This document shows positions 16,711 to 26,246 of a stretch of DNA of 64,000 nt, one piece after another; position 1 is the first letter of the stretch, and the number at the start of each line of letters is the position of its first letter. Below the pieces are notes generated by a model. That model saw only the letters and a program-made list of their open reading frames with translations. It did no database searches and was not told where the DNA came from. Origin of the DNA: Aliikangiella coralliicola (GTDB taxonomy: Bacteria; Pseudomonadota; Gammaproteobacteria; Enterobacterales; Kangiellaceae). The translations under genes were made by a program, and so were the position numbers. The DNA lies in contig NZ_ML660160.1 in assembly GCF_007004725.1 (NCBI RefSeq), positions 124,001 to 188,000 on the forward strand, given 5' to 3'.

Positions 16711-19128
16711 ATGAAGTATCCTTTGAAGAAAGCAGCCATAGCTGTCACTACATCTATGCTGGGGATTGCTATTTCAACTAGCGCAAATGCTATTGGGACA
16801 GAACAGTTAAGTGTTTATATGGATCCTGAATCGGGTCTCGGTGGACAAAACGCCATTACTAACCAACAAGTTGACGGTGCAACTAAGCGTTATATCCTGA
16901 AATATAAAAAAACATCGGCTAACACCTTGACCAAAGGTTCCGGTCAGCAAATGTTTAACGGAAACGCTGCCCGCAGTCGTTTATTAAATCACGGTGCCAA
17001 TGTTAAATTTGAATTGCCTCGTCAACACGCGGTTGTCGCAGAATTAACTCAACAACAACTCACTGAAATTGCTAAAGACCCCGATTTTTTGTCGTTCGAA
17101 GTCGATCAACCTCGACGATTAATGGCTGAGTATAGTGACGATGCCGGTGATCCCACATTAACCCAGTTAACCCCTTATTCAATTTACCAATCTCAAGCGA
17201 ATCAACTTACGCTTCAGCCAGGAATGAAAGTTTGTGTTATCGATTCTGGACTTGCCGGTAAAAAAGGTGTGGCTGGTGACAAAAATAACGATTTCGATTG
17301 GAGCGTTATTACCGGCTCTGACGATCCTGAAGGCACCGGAGACTGGGACGCTGATGGTGGACCACATGGTACTCACGTTGCAGGTACTGTCGGTGCAGTA
17401 GACAATGATTTTGGCGTTGTTGGTATGGCGCCTGGCGTGCCGATGCACATTGTCAAAGTATTTAAAAATGGTTGGGCTTATTCGTCTGACTTAGCTCATG
17501 CTGCCGGTGAATGTATCGATGCCGGGGCAAATATAATTACCATGAGTCTTGGCGGCGGCGCGTCGAATGCCACCGAAGAAAACGCATTTAAAACCTTTAC
17601 TGAAAATGGTGGGCTGGTATTGGCGGCGGCGGGCAATGACGGCAATACTGATCGATCATTTCCGGCGGGCTATAAGTCAATTATGATGGTTGGCGGTAAC
17701 GACGCAGACAACAACATCTACACCAGTTCACAGCACCCGAATTGTACGATCGATGGTGAGACTGATGATGGCTACTGTGTTGAAGTTACCGCGGGCGGTG
17801 TTGATGTCCTTTCGACCTATCCAGCCGGAGGGACGACTGTTGCCAGTTTATTAATTGACGGTGATGGTGCTGTTGCCGCGGCGATGGATAATAAAGGCGA
17901 AGTATCAGGTTCAACTTTTTTTATGGGCACAGCTGAGAGTACAAATTCGGCAGCCAACGGTAAAATTTGTGTGATTGATCGCGGTAATATTACTTTTCAT
18001 GACAAAGTAAAAAATTGTCAGGATAGTGGAGGAGTTGGTGCCGTTATCATCAATAACGAAGCAGGTGTACTTCGCGGAACATTAGGAGACAGCAATGCCA
18101 CCAGTATTCCAGCGGTAGGTGCCGCGCTTGAGAATCGTGCGGCAATTATTGCTGCGACTAACTTGAATATTTCAATTAAGTCGGGCGATTATGGTTATAT
18201 GTCAGGCACTTCCATGGCGACTCCCGGTGTTGCCGGTGTGGCTGCGCTGGTTTGGTCTAATCACCCATCTTGTACCGGTACTCAAATCAGAAATGCTTTA
18301 AAAGCAACCGCGTTTGATGCGGGTGATGCAGGTAAAGATGACAAGTTTGGTTACGGTATTGTAAAAGCGAAAGATGCGAGCGACTACATCACCGCGAATG
18401 GTTGTGACGGCACAGGAAACGGTGGCGGTGGAAACAACGACAGCGTTTTGACAAACAGAGTTTCGGTTACTGCTAGCGGCGCTAAAGGCAGTGAAACTCG
18501 TTTTACATTGGAAGTGCCTGCCGGTGCAACTGATTTAAAATTTGCCATCACCGGTACTGGTGGTAATTCGAGCGGTGATGCTGACCTTTATGTTAAATTT
18601 GGTTCTGCGCCAACAACTGCCATCGGCGACTACGATTGCCGTCCGTGGGTTGGTGGAAATGAAGAAACCTGTCTGGTTTCTAATGCTCAAGAAGGAACCT
18701 ATCATGTCATGCTACACGGCTATGGTGATTTTGCGAATGTGTCGTTAACAGGCTCTTATACTGAAGGTGGCAGCGGCGGCGGTGCGGCGAGTTTTGAAAA
18801 TGCCAATAACTTTTTTATCCCAGATAGTAATAGCACAGGTATTACGAGTTCTATTGTTTCCACTCGAAGTGGCGCGTCTAATACCGTGACTGTTGATGTC
18901 GATATTATCCACACTTACATTGGTGACCTGACGGTTGACTTAATCCATCCTGATGGAACCGTGTATAACTTGCATAATCGCACCGATGGCTCAGCGGATA
19001 ATATTATCAGGCGGTATTCTGTAGATGTAGGAAGCAAGGATTCTGCAGGCACATGGAAATTGAGAGCGAGAGATTCTGTGAGTAGTGATACTGGTTATAT
19101 CGACCGTTGGAAGATTTCATTTCAATAG
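16711..19128 (+). CDS. secreted subtilisin-like (S8) protease with PA, PPC and P domains
   Basis: Signal peptide MKYPLKKAAIAVTT … TSANA, then an I9-type propeptide (about residues 50-145, RYILKYKK … AVVAELTQQQLTEIA). The catalytic triad is Asp178 (VCVIDSG), His222 (GPHGTHVAGT) and Ser501 (GYMSGTSMATPG). A PA domain is inserted between His and Ser (about 400-475, GKICVIDRGNITFHDKVKNC). After the catalytic domain come a Gly-rich linker, a bacterial pre-peptidase C-terminal (PPC) domain (DADLYVKFGSAPT, about 570-690) and a proprotein-convertase P domain (about 695-805, HTYIGDLTVDLIHPDGT). Such enzymes are exported, matured by self-cleavage and degrade extracellular protein. GAGGA precedes the ATG, and a terminator follows at 19174. 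Confidence 0.93.
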   Translation: MKYPLKKAAIAVTTSMLGIAISTSANAIGTEQLSVYMDPESGLGGQNAITNQQVDGATKRYILKYKKTSANTLTKGSGQQMFNGNAARSRLLNHGANVKFELPRQHAVVAELTQQQLTEIAKDPDFLSFEVDQPRRLMAEYSDDAGDPTLTQLTPYSIYQSQANQLTLQPGMKVCVIDSGLAGKKGVAGDKNNDFDWSVITGSDDPEGTGDWDADGGPHGTHVAGTVGAVDNDFGVVGMAPGVPMHIVKVFKNGWAYSSDLAHAAGECIDAGANIITMSLGGGASNATEENAFKTFTENGGLVLAAAGNDGNTDRSFPAGYKSIMMVGGNDADNNIYTSSQHPNCTIDGETDDGYCVEVTAGGVDVLSTYPAGGTTVASLLIDGDGAVAAAMDNKGEVSGSTFFMGTAESTNSAANGKICVIDRGNITFHDKVKNCQDSGGVGAVIINNEAGVLRGTLGDSNATSIPAVGAALENRAAIIAATNLNISIKSGDYGYMSGTSMATPGVAGVAALVWSNHPSCTGTQIRNALKATAFDAGDAGKDDKFGYGIVKAKDASDYITANGCDGTGNGGGGNNDSVLTNRVSVTASGAKGSETRFTLEVPAGATDLKFAITGTGGNSSGDADLYVKFGSAPTTAIGDYDCRPWVGGNEETCLVSNAQEGTYHVMLHGYGDFANVSLTGSYTEGGSGGGAASFENANNFFIPDSNSTGITSSIVSTRSGASNTVTVDVDIIHTYIGDLTVDLIHPDGTVYNLHNRTDGSADNIIRRYSVDVGSKDSAGTWKLRARDSVSSDTGYIDRWKISFQ

Positions 19129-19173
19129 TATCTAATTGAAAGTGCGGATTTATAAATTCGATTGAGTCAGATT

Positions 19174-19200
19174 AAAACGGTCCTTTGTGGGCCGTTTTTC
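19174..19200 (+). terminator. rho-independent terminator of the S8 protease gene
   Basis: AAAACGGTCC, loop TTTGT, GGGCCGTTTTTC: a G+C-rich stem with one wobble pair followed by a T run, 45 bp after the stop codon. Confidence 0.85.
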
Positions 19201-19333
19201 TGTTATTAATTAAATAATAGTTTCATGGTAAAGTCAGCTGCGCGAAATCAATTGTTGATTCTTTAAAGATGAAAGTTTATTTTGTTGAAAGGATTCGCGT
19301 TATTCACACGATGAGTGGCAGGAAATGGAAAAC

Positions 19334-21319
19334 ATGAGGGATTCATTGATTATTATGAAAAAGATAAAAAAACACTCTATAGCGATTCTTGCCTTTGGAA
19401 TTTTGCTTGTCTTGTTATTTAATTATTTTTCAGAAGAAGATAAGACTGAGCCAACAGAGAAAACGCTTACCTTTAATAAAAAAACAAGCAAGTCGGAAGC
19501 GACAACTGCCGAAAGGATTGTTACCGCAGCAGCGACACCTCTTTTTCAGCAATTGGAAGATTGCCTGCCAAGTAATGACAAATTGCAAAAAAGCCGGTAC
19601 GCCTGGAGCAAGCAGCGCAATAAGTACTTTGAAGAAATGACCCGCACCGTTAACTCGGAAGATTTAACGCGAGCGATGATACTTATCGAGGGCAAATATA
19701 AAGCAATAGGGATGAGATTGTCGTTTTCGAAAAGAGGGTATCGTACTGAAACTGAAAAAAATCAATTTTATGCCAAAAGAAGAGAAATGAGGGAAAGTTT
19801 TGGTGAAGAATTCTTTAATGGCAGAGAATTGAATTGGGAATTTATATTTTCGTTGCCTTACAAAGAAAGAAACGAGTTTTTAACTCATTTTGGGCCGGAA
19901 GCTGAAGAGGTCAGAAATTTAATAAGAACGAGTCGCACAAAAGAGAATATCAAGGAAGTTATAGAAATTTCAAAGAATTTGTCGAAGGTTTATTTCGGTG
20001 TGAGAGTTTCTGAGCAATATGCTGACAACCTATTTGAAACCTTGTTTCTAGAATCCAGGATTGATTTATTAGAACATTACTTGGCAGCTGGTGGAAAAAT
20101 AAGAACTGGCGAGTTTGGATTGAATGTATTGGAAAAAATGATGCTGTTCACTCCGTTTAAACAGTTAGAGTCACGTGAAGCTGAAATTAAAAAGTTGTCG
20201 AGTTTGGGAGTTAAAGTTCGATTTAATGAGTATCGCGACGGTGCTCTAGAGTTTGGGCAGTTTTTGACTCATATTTCAAGGATGTATTTTCCAGAGATAC
20301 AAAAGTATAAAGATATTGGTTTTCAATTTGAACAAGCTCAAACGGTCGAACAGTTAACAGCAGATGGTCAAGTTCAGCAAATCTCCAAGTTAATTGAAGA
20401 AGATAAAAATAAATTTTTAAAAGGCGAGCTAAAAGCTGAAAGCCTGGATAGTTATATTGAGTGTAGTAGTAAAAAGGACGTCGCCCAAAAGGTTATTTAT
20501 GATGAGCAGGTGACAGCCGACGTACAGGCGTTAATCAAGGAGTATCACAACGACTTCGAAGAACTAAGTAAGCAGCTATTCGAAATCGAACCAGGACTCA
20601 ATGACTGCCATAACCAACAAATGTATCGAGTTGAGTCGCACCACACCTTTATCAAGCCTGAAGTCAGTACAAAAATTTTAATGAAGGTTAGAGAAAGCGG
20701 AATTTATGCCGGGATTGAATTCGCTCGAAGTTTAGGCGTCAGTGAAAAAGATATGGGGGAGATGTTTTGGAGTATCGTCGAGACTTCACCACAACACGCC
20801 CGGGTAATGTTAGAACATGGTATTTTTCCTTCCAATGTCGTGGGTACTCAATTAGGTAAAGCAAAACCAGAGGTATTTTCATTGTTGCTCGAGTTTGGTT
20901 TCAGTTTTGACAGCGATAATAAAAATTTGAGAACTCTGGTTGAGGCGGCTGCTGCGTCCTGTAATGCACCATTGGTAGAAGAGCTTTTTCGATTAAATTC
21001 CACTTACCAGCTTAGTGAATACCGCTCAGACGCACTCGCGATTGCGCTCAGGGAACCTGGTTGTTACGGCAGAAACGTAAGTCAAATGAGAATCAACTTG
21101 CTTAAGGCTGTACTCAAGTTTAACCCTGAAATTAAGGACTACCATTTGCGCCGAGTTGCTGAAATCAGGCTAGCAAATATTTCGGACTATAAGAAAATTA
21201 TAGGAGAAATCCCCGCCTTAAAAATTGGCAGCGATATTGAGCCAAGTGGTGTCGTTTGTTCACATCTAGTCTTTCCAAATGGTGATCAGACGATGCACAA
21301 AGGTATTCGGGTGAACTAG
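19334..21319 (+). CDS. membrane-anchored protein with degenerate ankyrin-like repeats
   Basis: A protein of about 660 residues with a single N-terminal anchor (IAILAFGILLVLLFNYF) and a long, mostly helical, probably periplasmic region. Several stretches recall ankyrin-type helix pairs (LLEHYLAAGGKIRTGEFGLN, ARVMLEHGIFPSNVVGTQL, VFSLLLEFGFSFDSDNKNL), but they are too diverged to be certain. It resembles the 7145-8338 protein in plan only. ATG 19334 (GGAA a few bases upstream) is preferred; ATG 19325 sits too close to AGG, and ATG 19355 is a third candidate. It lies alone between two terminator-like regions. Function unknown. Confidence 0.7.
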   Translation: MRDSLIIMKKIKKHSIAILAFGILLVLLFNYFSEEDKTEPTEKTLTFNKKTSKSEATTAERIVTAAATPLFQQLEDCLPSNDKLQKSRYAWSKQRNKYFEEMTRTVNSEDLTRAMILIEGKYKAIGMRLSFSKRGYRTETEKNQFYAKRREMRESFGEEFFNGRELNWEFIFSLPYKERNEFLTHFGPEAEEVRNLIRTSRTKENIKEVIEISKNLSKVYFGVRVSEQYADNLFETLFLESRIDLLEHYLAAGGKIRTGEFGLNVLEKMMLFTPFKQLESREAEIKKLSSLGVKVRFNEYRDGALEFGQFLTHISRMYFPEIQKYKDIGFQFEQAQTVEQLTADGQVQQISKLIEEDKNKFLKGELKAESLDSYIECSSKKDVAQKVIYDEQVTADVQALIKEYHNDFEELSKQLFEIEPGLNDCHNQQMYRVESHHTFIKPEVSTKILMKVRESGIYAGIEFARSLGVSEKDMGEMFWSIVETSPQHARVMLEHGIFPSNVVGTQLGKAKPEVFSLLLEFGFSFDSDNKNLRTLVEAAAASCNAPLVEELFRLNSTYQLSEYRSDALAIALREPGCYGRNVSQMRINLLKAVLKFNPEIKDYHLRRVAEIRLANISDYKKIIGEIPALKIGSDIEPSGVVCSHLVFPNGDQTMHKGIRVN

Positions 21320-21345
21320 CTGTTTAAAAGCTGATATTTTTAGTT

Positions 21346-21720
21346 CTAGTTCGGCTTAACTTTTACTTCCATTTCTGGTGGATATCCACCGGGATTCTGC
21401 GAAACTTCCAGGTGTATTTGTGTGTATTTATGGTGCAAACCTTCACCGAGTTTTACCTGGAAAATAATAGCGCGGTCATTTTTTATTGTGAACAATGCTC
21501 TTCTGCTGGGAAGATTAATGTTGAATATGTGGTCTAGCTGATATTCAGCGGTCAGCTCAATCTCCAGGTCGGCATCAGGTATGTTGGGGACCGTGTAAAA
21601 CATGATTTGAAAACGATCAAGATCGGCTACTTCTAAGTTCTCGGGCGTTACATTAAATGAGCCATCTTCCCTAACAATGCTGATGCTTTTCATCTGTGCA
21701 AGTGTATTTTCTGCAGTCAT
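21346..21720 (-). CDS. hypothetical 124-aa soluble protein
   Basis: Strong ribosome site GGAGGAAAT before the ATG. It has no signal peptide or membrane helix. The sequence is rich in beta-strand-forming patterns (FQIMFYTVPNIPDADLEIEL, ALFTIKNDRAIIFQVKL, YTQIHLEVSQNP), suggesting a single beta-sandwich or barrel. No family recognised. It converges with the ankyrin-like gene. Confidence 0.7.
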   Translation of the reverse strand: MTAENTLAQMKSISIVREDGSFNVTPENLEVADLDRFQIMFYTVPNIPDADLEIELTAEYQLDHIFNINLPSRRALFTIKNDRAIIFQVKLGEGLHHKYTQIHLEVSQNPGGYPPEMEVKVKPN

Positions 21721-21952
21721 AATTTCCTCCGTTGAGTGAGAGCAATTGAGGTAGAGCTATACAAGTATTTGCCCGATTTTTGACAATGCTTTTATTACGC
21801 TAATTCAGCGCGCTTTAAAGTATAGCAGAGATAACTACAGGCTTTATTATTGTAAAGCCAGTAGATTCAACAGAGTGGATTTTTGATAGCAAGAAGTAAA
21901 ACTAAATATCGAACCGCTGGGAACTAGATTGTGTTAAAAAACAAAACTATTT

Positions 21953-22384
21953 CTATCTCCTGGTCGACTTTTGTCGCCGCTTCAGTTGGCCCTTACCAGC
22001 AAGTCGAAGCATCCGCTGAAATGAAGGACATTCTAAGTGACTTGGTGCTGGACAGTCAGCTGCGTGCAGCAGCCCGTCACGCATGGCTTTCAATTGTTGA
22101 ATATTTTCGTCTAATTCTGCAGCCTTGGCTAAAAGTTGTTCTCGATCAATCTCCGGACCTTCCGCCGTAAACATCGCAGAAATTTCTTCGAGCGAAAAGC
22201 CTGCACTTTGACCAAGCGCTATTAAAGCGAGACGTTGTAGCACATTAGAATTAAATAAACGGCGCAAACCGTGTCGCCCGGTTGATTGAATAAGCCCTTT
22301 TTCTTCATAAAAACGCAGCGTTGATGGCGGTAATCCAGACTGTCTGGCGACTTCACCAATATCGATAATCGTTGTTTGTGTCAT
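21953..22384 (-). CDS. MerR-family transcription regulator
   Basis: Residues 8-75 form the MerR winged helix (IDIGEVARQSGLPPSTLRFY, then RLFNSNVLQRLALIALGQSAGFSLEEI), followed by a dimerising helix and a short tail with two cysteines (ADCPAPSHLECPSFQ) that could be a metal or redox site. The protein is divergent from tpm, and the intervening DNA has the MerR-type long-spacer promoter with a dyad (22391-22421), so it very probably controls tpm and perhaps itself. The effector is unknown. A + strand frame at 21931-22170 is only its complement. Confidence 0.88.
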   Translation of the reverse strand: MTQTTIIDIGEVARQSGLPPSTLRFYEEKGLIQSTGRHGLRRLFNSNVLQRLALIALGQSAGFSLEEISAMFTAEGPEIDREQLLAKAAELDENIQQLKAMRDGLLHAADCPAPSHLECPSFQRMLRLAGKGQLKRRQKSTRR

Positions 22385-22390
22385 TTTATC

Positions 22391-22421
22391 TTGACCTCAA
22401 GTCAACTTGAAGTTGTATGGT
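22391..22421 (+). promoter_or_regulatory. MerR-type promoter and operator for tpm
   Basis: -35 TTGACC, a 19-bp spacer, then -10 TATGGT. The spacer contains the dyad CAAGT-CA-ACTTG within CTCAAGTCAACTTGAAG, close to known MerR/SoxR boxes. The overlong 19-bp spacing is the hallmark of promoters activated by MerR-type DNA distortion. It directs transcription toward tpm. Confidence 0.8.
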
Positions 22422-22490
22422 ATCGATAGAAATAGGCCGTTGCAATGATAACGGCGGTTTAATTCATCAGCGATTTTTGAAGGAGTGATT

Positions 22491-23132
22491 ATGGACACTA
22501 ATTTTTGGCATCAAAAATGGAAAGAAAATGAGATTGCTTTCCACCAACCCTCGGCTAACCCGTTACTCGTTAAATATTTCCAAAAACTTTCACTTGCAAA
22601 AGGTTCTCGTGTATTTGTGCCGCTGTGTGGCAAAACACTGGATATGGCGTGGTTACTGGCCAATGGCTATCGAGTGGTTGGATCTGAATTAATTGAAACT
22701 GCCGTTGAACAATTGTTTTCTGAGCTTGGTGTAGAACCGAAAATATCGATCATTGGAAAACTAAAGCACTACCGTGCGAAAGACATCGATATATTGGTTG
22801 GTGATTTTTTCGATCTATCTCAAGCAGATCTTGGACTTGTCGATGCGATTTATGACAGAGCTGCCTTAGTCGCACTTCCTGAAGAGATGCGAAAACACTA
22901 CGCTGCTCATTTGGTAGAGAGCTCTAATGGTGCTCCTCAGCTTTTGCTTTGTTATGAGTATGATCAAAGTTTAATGGAAGGCCCACCGTTTTCAATTAGT
23001 GGGAAAGAAGTAAGTCGACACTATCAAGAAAGCTATGAGTTAGAGAAACTTGAAAGTGCCGTTGTCGCCGATGGATTGAAAGGGTTGAGTGATGTTAAAG
23101 AGAATGTCTGGTTGTTGCATCAGTCATTGTGA
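22491..23132 (+). CDS. tpm: thiopurine S-methyltransferase
   Basis: A bacterial TPMT of 213 residues (usual length about 215). The SAM-binding core is seen in FVPLCGKTLDMAWLLANGY followed by VVGSELIETAVEQ. The N-terminal FWHQKWKENEIAFHQPSANP is family-typical, and YDRAALVALPEEMRKHYA matches the central region. The enzyme transfers methyl groups to S (and in some bacteria Se or Te) compounds, giving resistance to tellurite or thiopurine-like chemicals. AGGAG lies five bases before ATG 22491, so this is chosen over GTG 22485. It is divergent from and probably controlled by the MerR regulator. Confidence 0.93.
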   Translation: MDTNFWHQKWKENEIAFHQPSANPLLVKYFQKLSLAKGSRVFVPLCGKTLDMAWLLANGYRVVGSELIETAVEQLFSELGVEPKISIIGKLKHYRAKDIDILVGDFFDLSQADLGLVDAIYDRAALVALPEEMRKHYAAHLVESSNGAPQLLLCYEYDQSLMEGPPFSISGKEVSRHYQESYELEKLESAVVADGLKGLSDVKENVWLLHQSL

Positions 23133-23325
23133 AAAAGCTGATCAGGAACCATAGATTTTATCAGTGGGCTCAAAAAGCCTTGAAAAATCGATGCTCTGAT
23201 TTTCAGCGCTGCAACAAAATGTAACTATTAAAGAACGCGTAACATCAAATTCGCTAGAACCAAAAAGCCAGTATTGCTGTCTGTAAGTGAAGGACATTCA
23301 ACAGTCAGCAAAATAAATTGAGCGA

Positions 23326-23739
23326 ATGATGAAAATTGATAATCTTGGAAAAGTATATACAGCGATAATGGCAATCTACTTTGTTGTTTCGGGATTCAAC
23401 GCATTGATGGATATCGATTCAAAGCTTGCCAGAATCGGCCTGAGCGCAGTTGATCTGGACGGCAAAGTTGCCTTTATTCTCATTTATTGCAGTCTTATGG
23501 TGGGCATTGGTATAGCGCTGGCCTTAATATTTTATTTTAGTAAAACCTGGATTTATTCTGCTATTTTGGCAGTGACAATCGTCTCGTCTTTTATTGCCTT
23601 CAGGCTGCTAGGCTCAATTATGCTTGGCGCTATGAGCAGCACCCAAATTTCCTTTATTTTAGTTGAATTGATTGAAGTGGCCGTTGGATTATTGCTGATT
23701 ATTAAGTCACGTCAGGTGCCCCGAGTGTATGCCGGGTAA
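23326..23739 (+). CDS. DUF4345-like small membrane protein
   Basis: A 137-residue protein with four hydrophobic helices (about 10-30, 47-70, 75-97, 105-128). The loop after helix 1 (ALMDIDSKLARIGLSAVDLDGKVAFI) fits the DUF4345 family of small inner-membrane proteins. Function unknown. Two adjacent in-frame ATGs (23326, 23329) are possible starts. It lies alone between tpm and the GGDEF-EAL gene. Confidence 0.65.
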   Translation: MMKIDNLGKVYTAIMAIYFVVSGFNALMDIDSKLARIGLSAVDLDGKVAFILIYCSLMVGIGIALALIFYFSKTWIYSAILAVTIVSSFIAFRLLGSIMLGAMSSTQISFILVELIEVAVGLLLIIKSRQVPRVYAG

Positions 23740-23921
23740 AATAAGCTGGATTAAATAATCACTTTGTTTTTTAAGGGAGTTGTTTGAATTTTGTACTAAA
23801 CTTATCTTATACCGCGATAATTAAACTCTATTTTATGTCAGTTGCAGTAACCTAAATGCCCACATTAATAGCTTTGTTTCTGCCTAATACTGCTGTGTAG
23901 TGTATTACCAAAGAGACTGAG

Positions 23922-26213
23922 ATGAGCAATTCAAACCTATCAAAATCCGAGTTATTGCAGGAAATCAATCGATTAAAGAGCGAGCTGGCTTCTCTTAAAC
24001 GGACGACAGAAAAACGAACTGAAGAACTTCTCGAGAACGAGCAACGGTTTGTCTTAGCAATGCGTGGCGCTAATGATGGCCTGTGGGATTGGAATTTGGA
24101 AACCAATGAAGTCTATTACTCACCACGTTGGAAGAGTATGCTCGGTTATGAGGAGAATGAACTCGAGGGCACGCTGGATACCTGGGCAAGTTTGGTTCAT
24201 CCTGATGATAAAGAATGGGTACTGGACAAAGTTCAAGATTATTTAGAGGGCCGAGCGGATTCTTTTGAAGTTGAAATGCGTATGCGTCATCGGAATGGCA
24301 AGAATATATTTGTTTTATCGCGTGGTTTTCTTGTGGTTCGCGAAGTTGATAACAAACCCTTTCGCATGGTCGGGACTCATGTCGATATTACAGAACGCAA
24401 GAAAGCAGAAGCGTTAAATATTAGTCACGCTGAAATTCTGGAGATGATAGCAATTGGGCATCCCACCAGTGAAATCTATGATGCGATTGCGTTAATGTAT
24501 GAAAAAAGACACCCTGGAATGCGTTGTTCGATGCTCGAGTTACATGGTAATAAACTCCTGCACGGAGGAGCGCCGAGCCTGCCGAAAGAATATTGTGAAG
24601 CGTTAAATGGCCTGGAATTCGGTTCCAATGTCGGTTCATGCGGTACCTCGACCTTCACAGGCGAGCGCGTTCTGGTTGAAGATATCTCGGCTGATCCCAA
24701 GTGGGAAAAAATTAAAGAACTTGCACTTCCCCATGGCCTGCGTTCTTGTTGGTCTGAACCTATCAAAAGCTCTTCAGGGAAAGTATTAGGTGCTTTTGGT
24801 ATGTATTACGATTTTCCTGCATTGCCGAATGAGGAAGAGCTAAACGATCTTAAATCAGCAGCGAGACTGAGCGGGATTGTAATGGAGCGGGAACAAACAC
24901 AAAAGAAAATTCGCGAACTGGCCTACACTGACGAACTAACCGGGCTTTCCAGTCGAGCCCGTTTTTATATGCACCTCAAAGAATTAATTAAGGCGTCGCT
25001 CAGGCGCAATCACCGGTTTGGTCTTTTATACATTGATTTAGACGATTTCAAAGGAGTTAATGATAGCCTCGGCCATGACACCGGCGACTTATTGCTGAAG
25101 GAAATTGGAGACCGTTTAGCAAGTACATGTCGTGATGTTGATTTTGTTGCTCGGCTCAGCGGAGATGAGTTTTGTGTTCTGGTTGAAGAAATCAGTGATG
25201 ATTATAACGCGGCGAGTGTAGCCCAAAGGTGCCTGGAATCCATTGGCCAGCCTGTTGAGTTTGATAGCAGAAAATTGATCCCTGCTTGTAGTATTGGTAT
25301 TGCTCATTTCCCAGACGACGGTGCTGATCTCTCGACTTTATTGAAGGCTGCAGATACCTCTCTTTATGAAGCGAAGGAAAAAGGCAAGAATCAGTTTGCA
25401 TTCTATAAACCTGAATTGACTCAGCGAGCTGAATATCAGTTCCAGGTAGAAAAATATCTGCGCGAGGCTATCGAAAAGCGACAACTGTCACTGGTGTATC
25501 AACCTCAGGTCAATATTTCTACCGGTAAAATTACAGGCGTTGAAGCGCTGTCACGATGGCACCATCCTGAATTAGGTCAAGTGCCTCCTGCCGAGTTTAT
25601 CGCCATCGCTGAAAAGATTGGAATGATCAAAAAGCTGACTGAATGGGTGTTAATGACAGCTTGCCGCCAGGCATTGGCCTGGCGAGAACGAGGTTTTGCA
25701 GATTTGCGAATTGCTATCAATATTCCTCCAAGTCAACTTGCCGAAGAAGACTTTGTTCCGGCGATCAAAAACATCATTGGTGAGACTGGAATTTCTTCGA
25801 GTGATCTTGAGTTGGAAGTGACTGAAAATATTGTGCAGACAGGCCAGGAAAATCTTTCCGTGATTAAAGATTTGAAAGCAAGAGGTATTCTGTTCGCCAT
25901 AGACGATTTTGGAACGGGTTACTCTTCTTTAGCCTCTCTTAAACATCTAGAAGTGGATTGTTTGAAGATAGATAATAACTTTATCAATGGTATGCTTGAA
26001 GATAATGATATTTTGGCCATTGTTGAATTTATGATTGAGTTTGGAAAAAAACTAGGTTATGAAGTTATCGCGGAGGGGGTGGAGTCGGTGGAACAGCTTG
26101 ATACTCTAAAGAAGTTAGGTTGTGAAACCGTGCAAGGATATTTATTTAGCGAACCCGTTAGTGGTGATGAGATCGATAAACTATTAACCCAAAAGAAAGT
26201 TGGTCTTAAATAA
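23922..26213 (+). CDS. PAS-GAF-GGDEF-EAL cyclic-di-GMP signalling protein
   Basis: A cytoplasmic protein of 763 residues: a coiled coil (1-42), PAS with PAC (about 43-162, DGLWDWNLETNEVYYSPRW … DITERKKAE), GAF (about 170-320, GSNVGSCGTSTFTGERVLVE), GGDEF (about 330-495) and EAL (about 505-755). The GGDEF signature is SGDEF at 413-417, an allowed variant, with an I-site-like region absent. The EAL triplet begins at Glu541 (GVEALSRWHH), with AIDDFGTGYSSL and EGVES present, so the phosphodiesterase half looks active. No membrane helix is seen. Domain order and length are standard for the class. No partner gene is adjacent; the zinc-free reductase follows 33 bp later. Confidence 0.93.
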   Translation: MSNSNLSKSELLQEINRLKSELASLKRTTEKRTEELLENEQRFVLAMRGANDGLWDWNLETNEVYYSPRWKSMLGYEENELEGTLDTWASLVHPDDKEWVLDKVQDYLEGRADSFEVEMRMRHRNGKNIFVLSRGFLVVREVDNKPFRMVGTHVDITERKKAEALNISHAEILEMIAIGHPTSEIYDAIALMYEKRHPGMRCSMLELHGNKLLHGGAPSLPKEYCEALNGLEFGSNVGSCGTSTFTGERVLVEDISADPKWEKIKELALPHGLRSCWSEPIKSSSGKVLGAFGMYYDFPALPNEEELNDLKSAARLSGIVMEREQTQKKIRELAYTDELTGLSSRARFYMHLKELIKASLRRNHRFGLLYIDLDDFKGVNDSLGHDTGDLLLKEIGDRLASTCRDVDFVARLSGDEFCVLVEEISDDYNAASVAQRCLESIGQPVEFDSRKLIPACSIGIAHFPDDGADLSTLLKAADTSLYEAKEKGKNQFAFYKPELTQRAEYQFQVEKYLREAIEKRQLSLVYQPQVNISTGKITGVEALSRWHHPELGQVPPAEFIAIAEKIGMIKKLTEWVLMTACRQALAWRERGFADLRIAINIPPSQLAEEDFVPAIKNIIGETGISSSDLELEVTENIVQTGQENLSVIKDLKARGILFAIDDFGTGYSSLASLKHLEVDCLKIDNNFINGMLEDNDILAIVEFMIEFGKKLGYEVIAEGVESVEQLDTLKKLGCETVQGYLFSEPVSGDEIDKLLTQKKVGLK

Positions 26214-26246
26214 TAAATCTATTTTTTTAAACTGAGTGGAGAGAAT

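Noticed and set aside
21931-22170. Small + strand frame over the MerR gene
   Set aside because: Antisense of a strongly supported MerR regulator.
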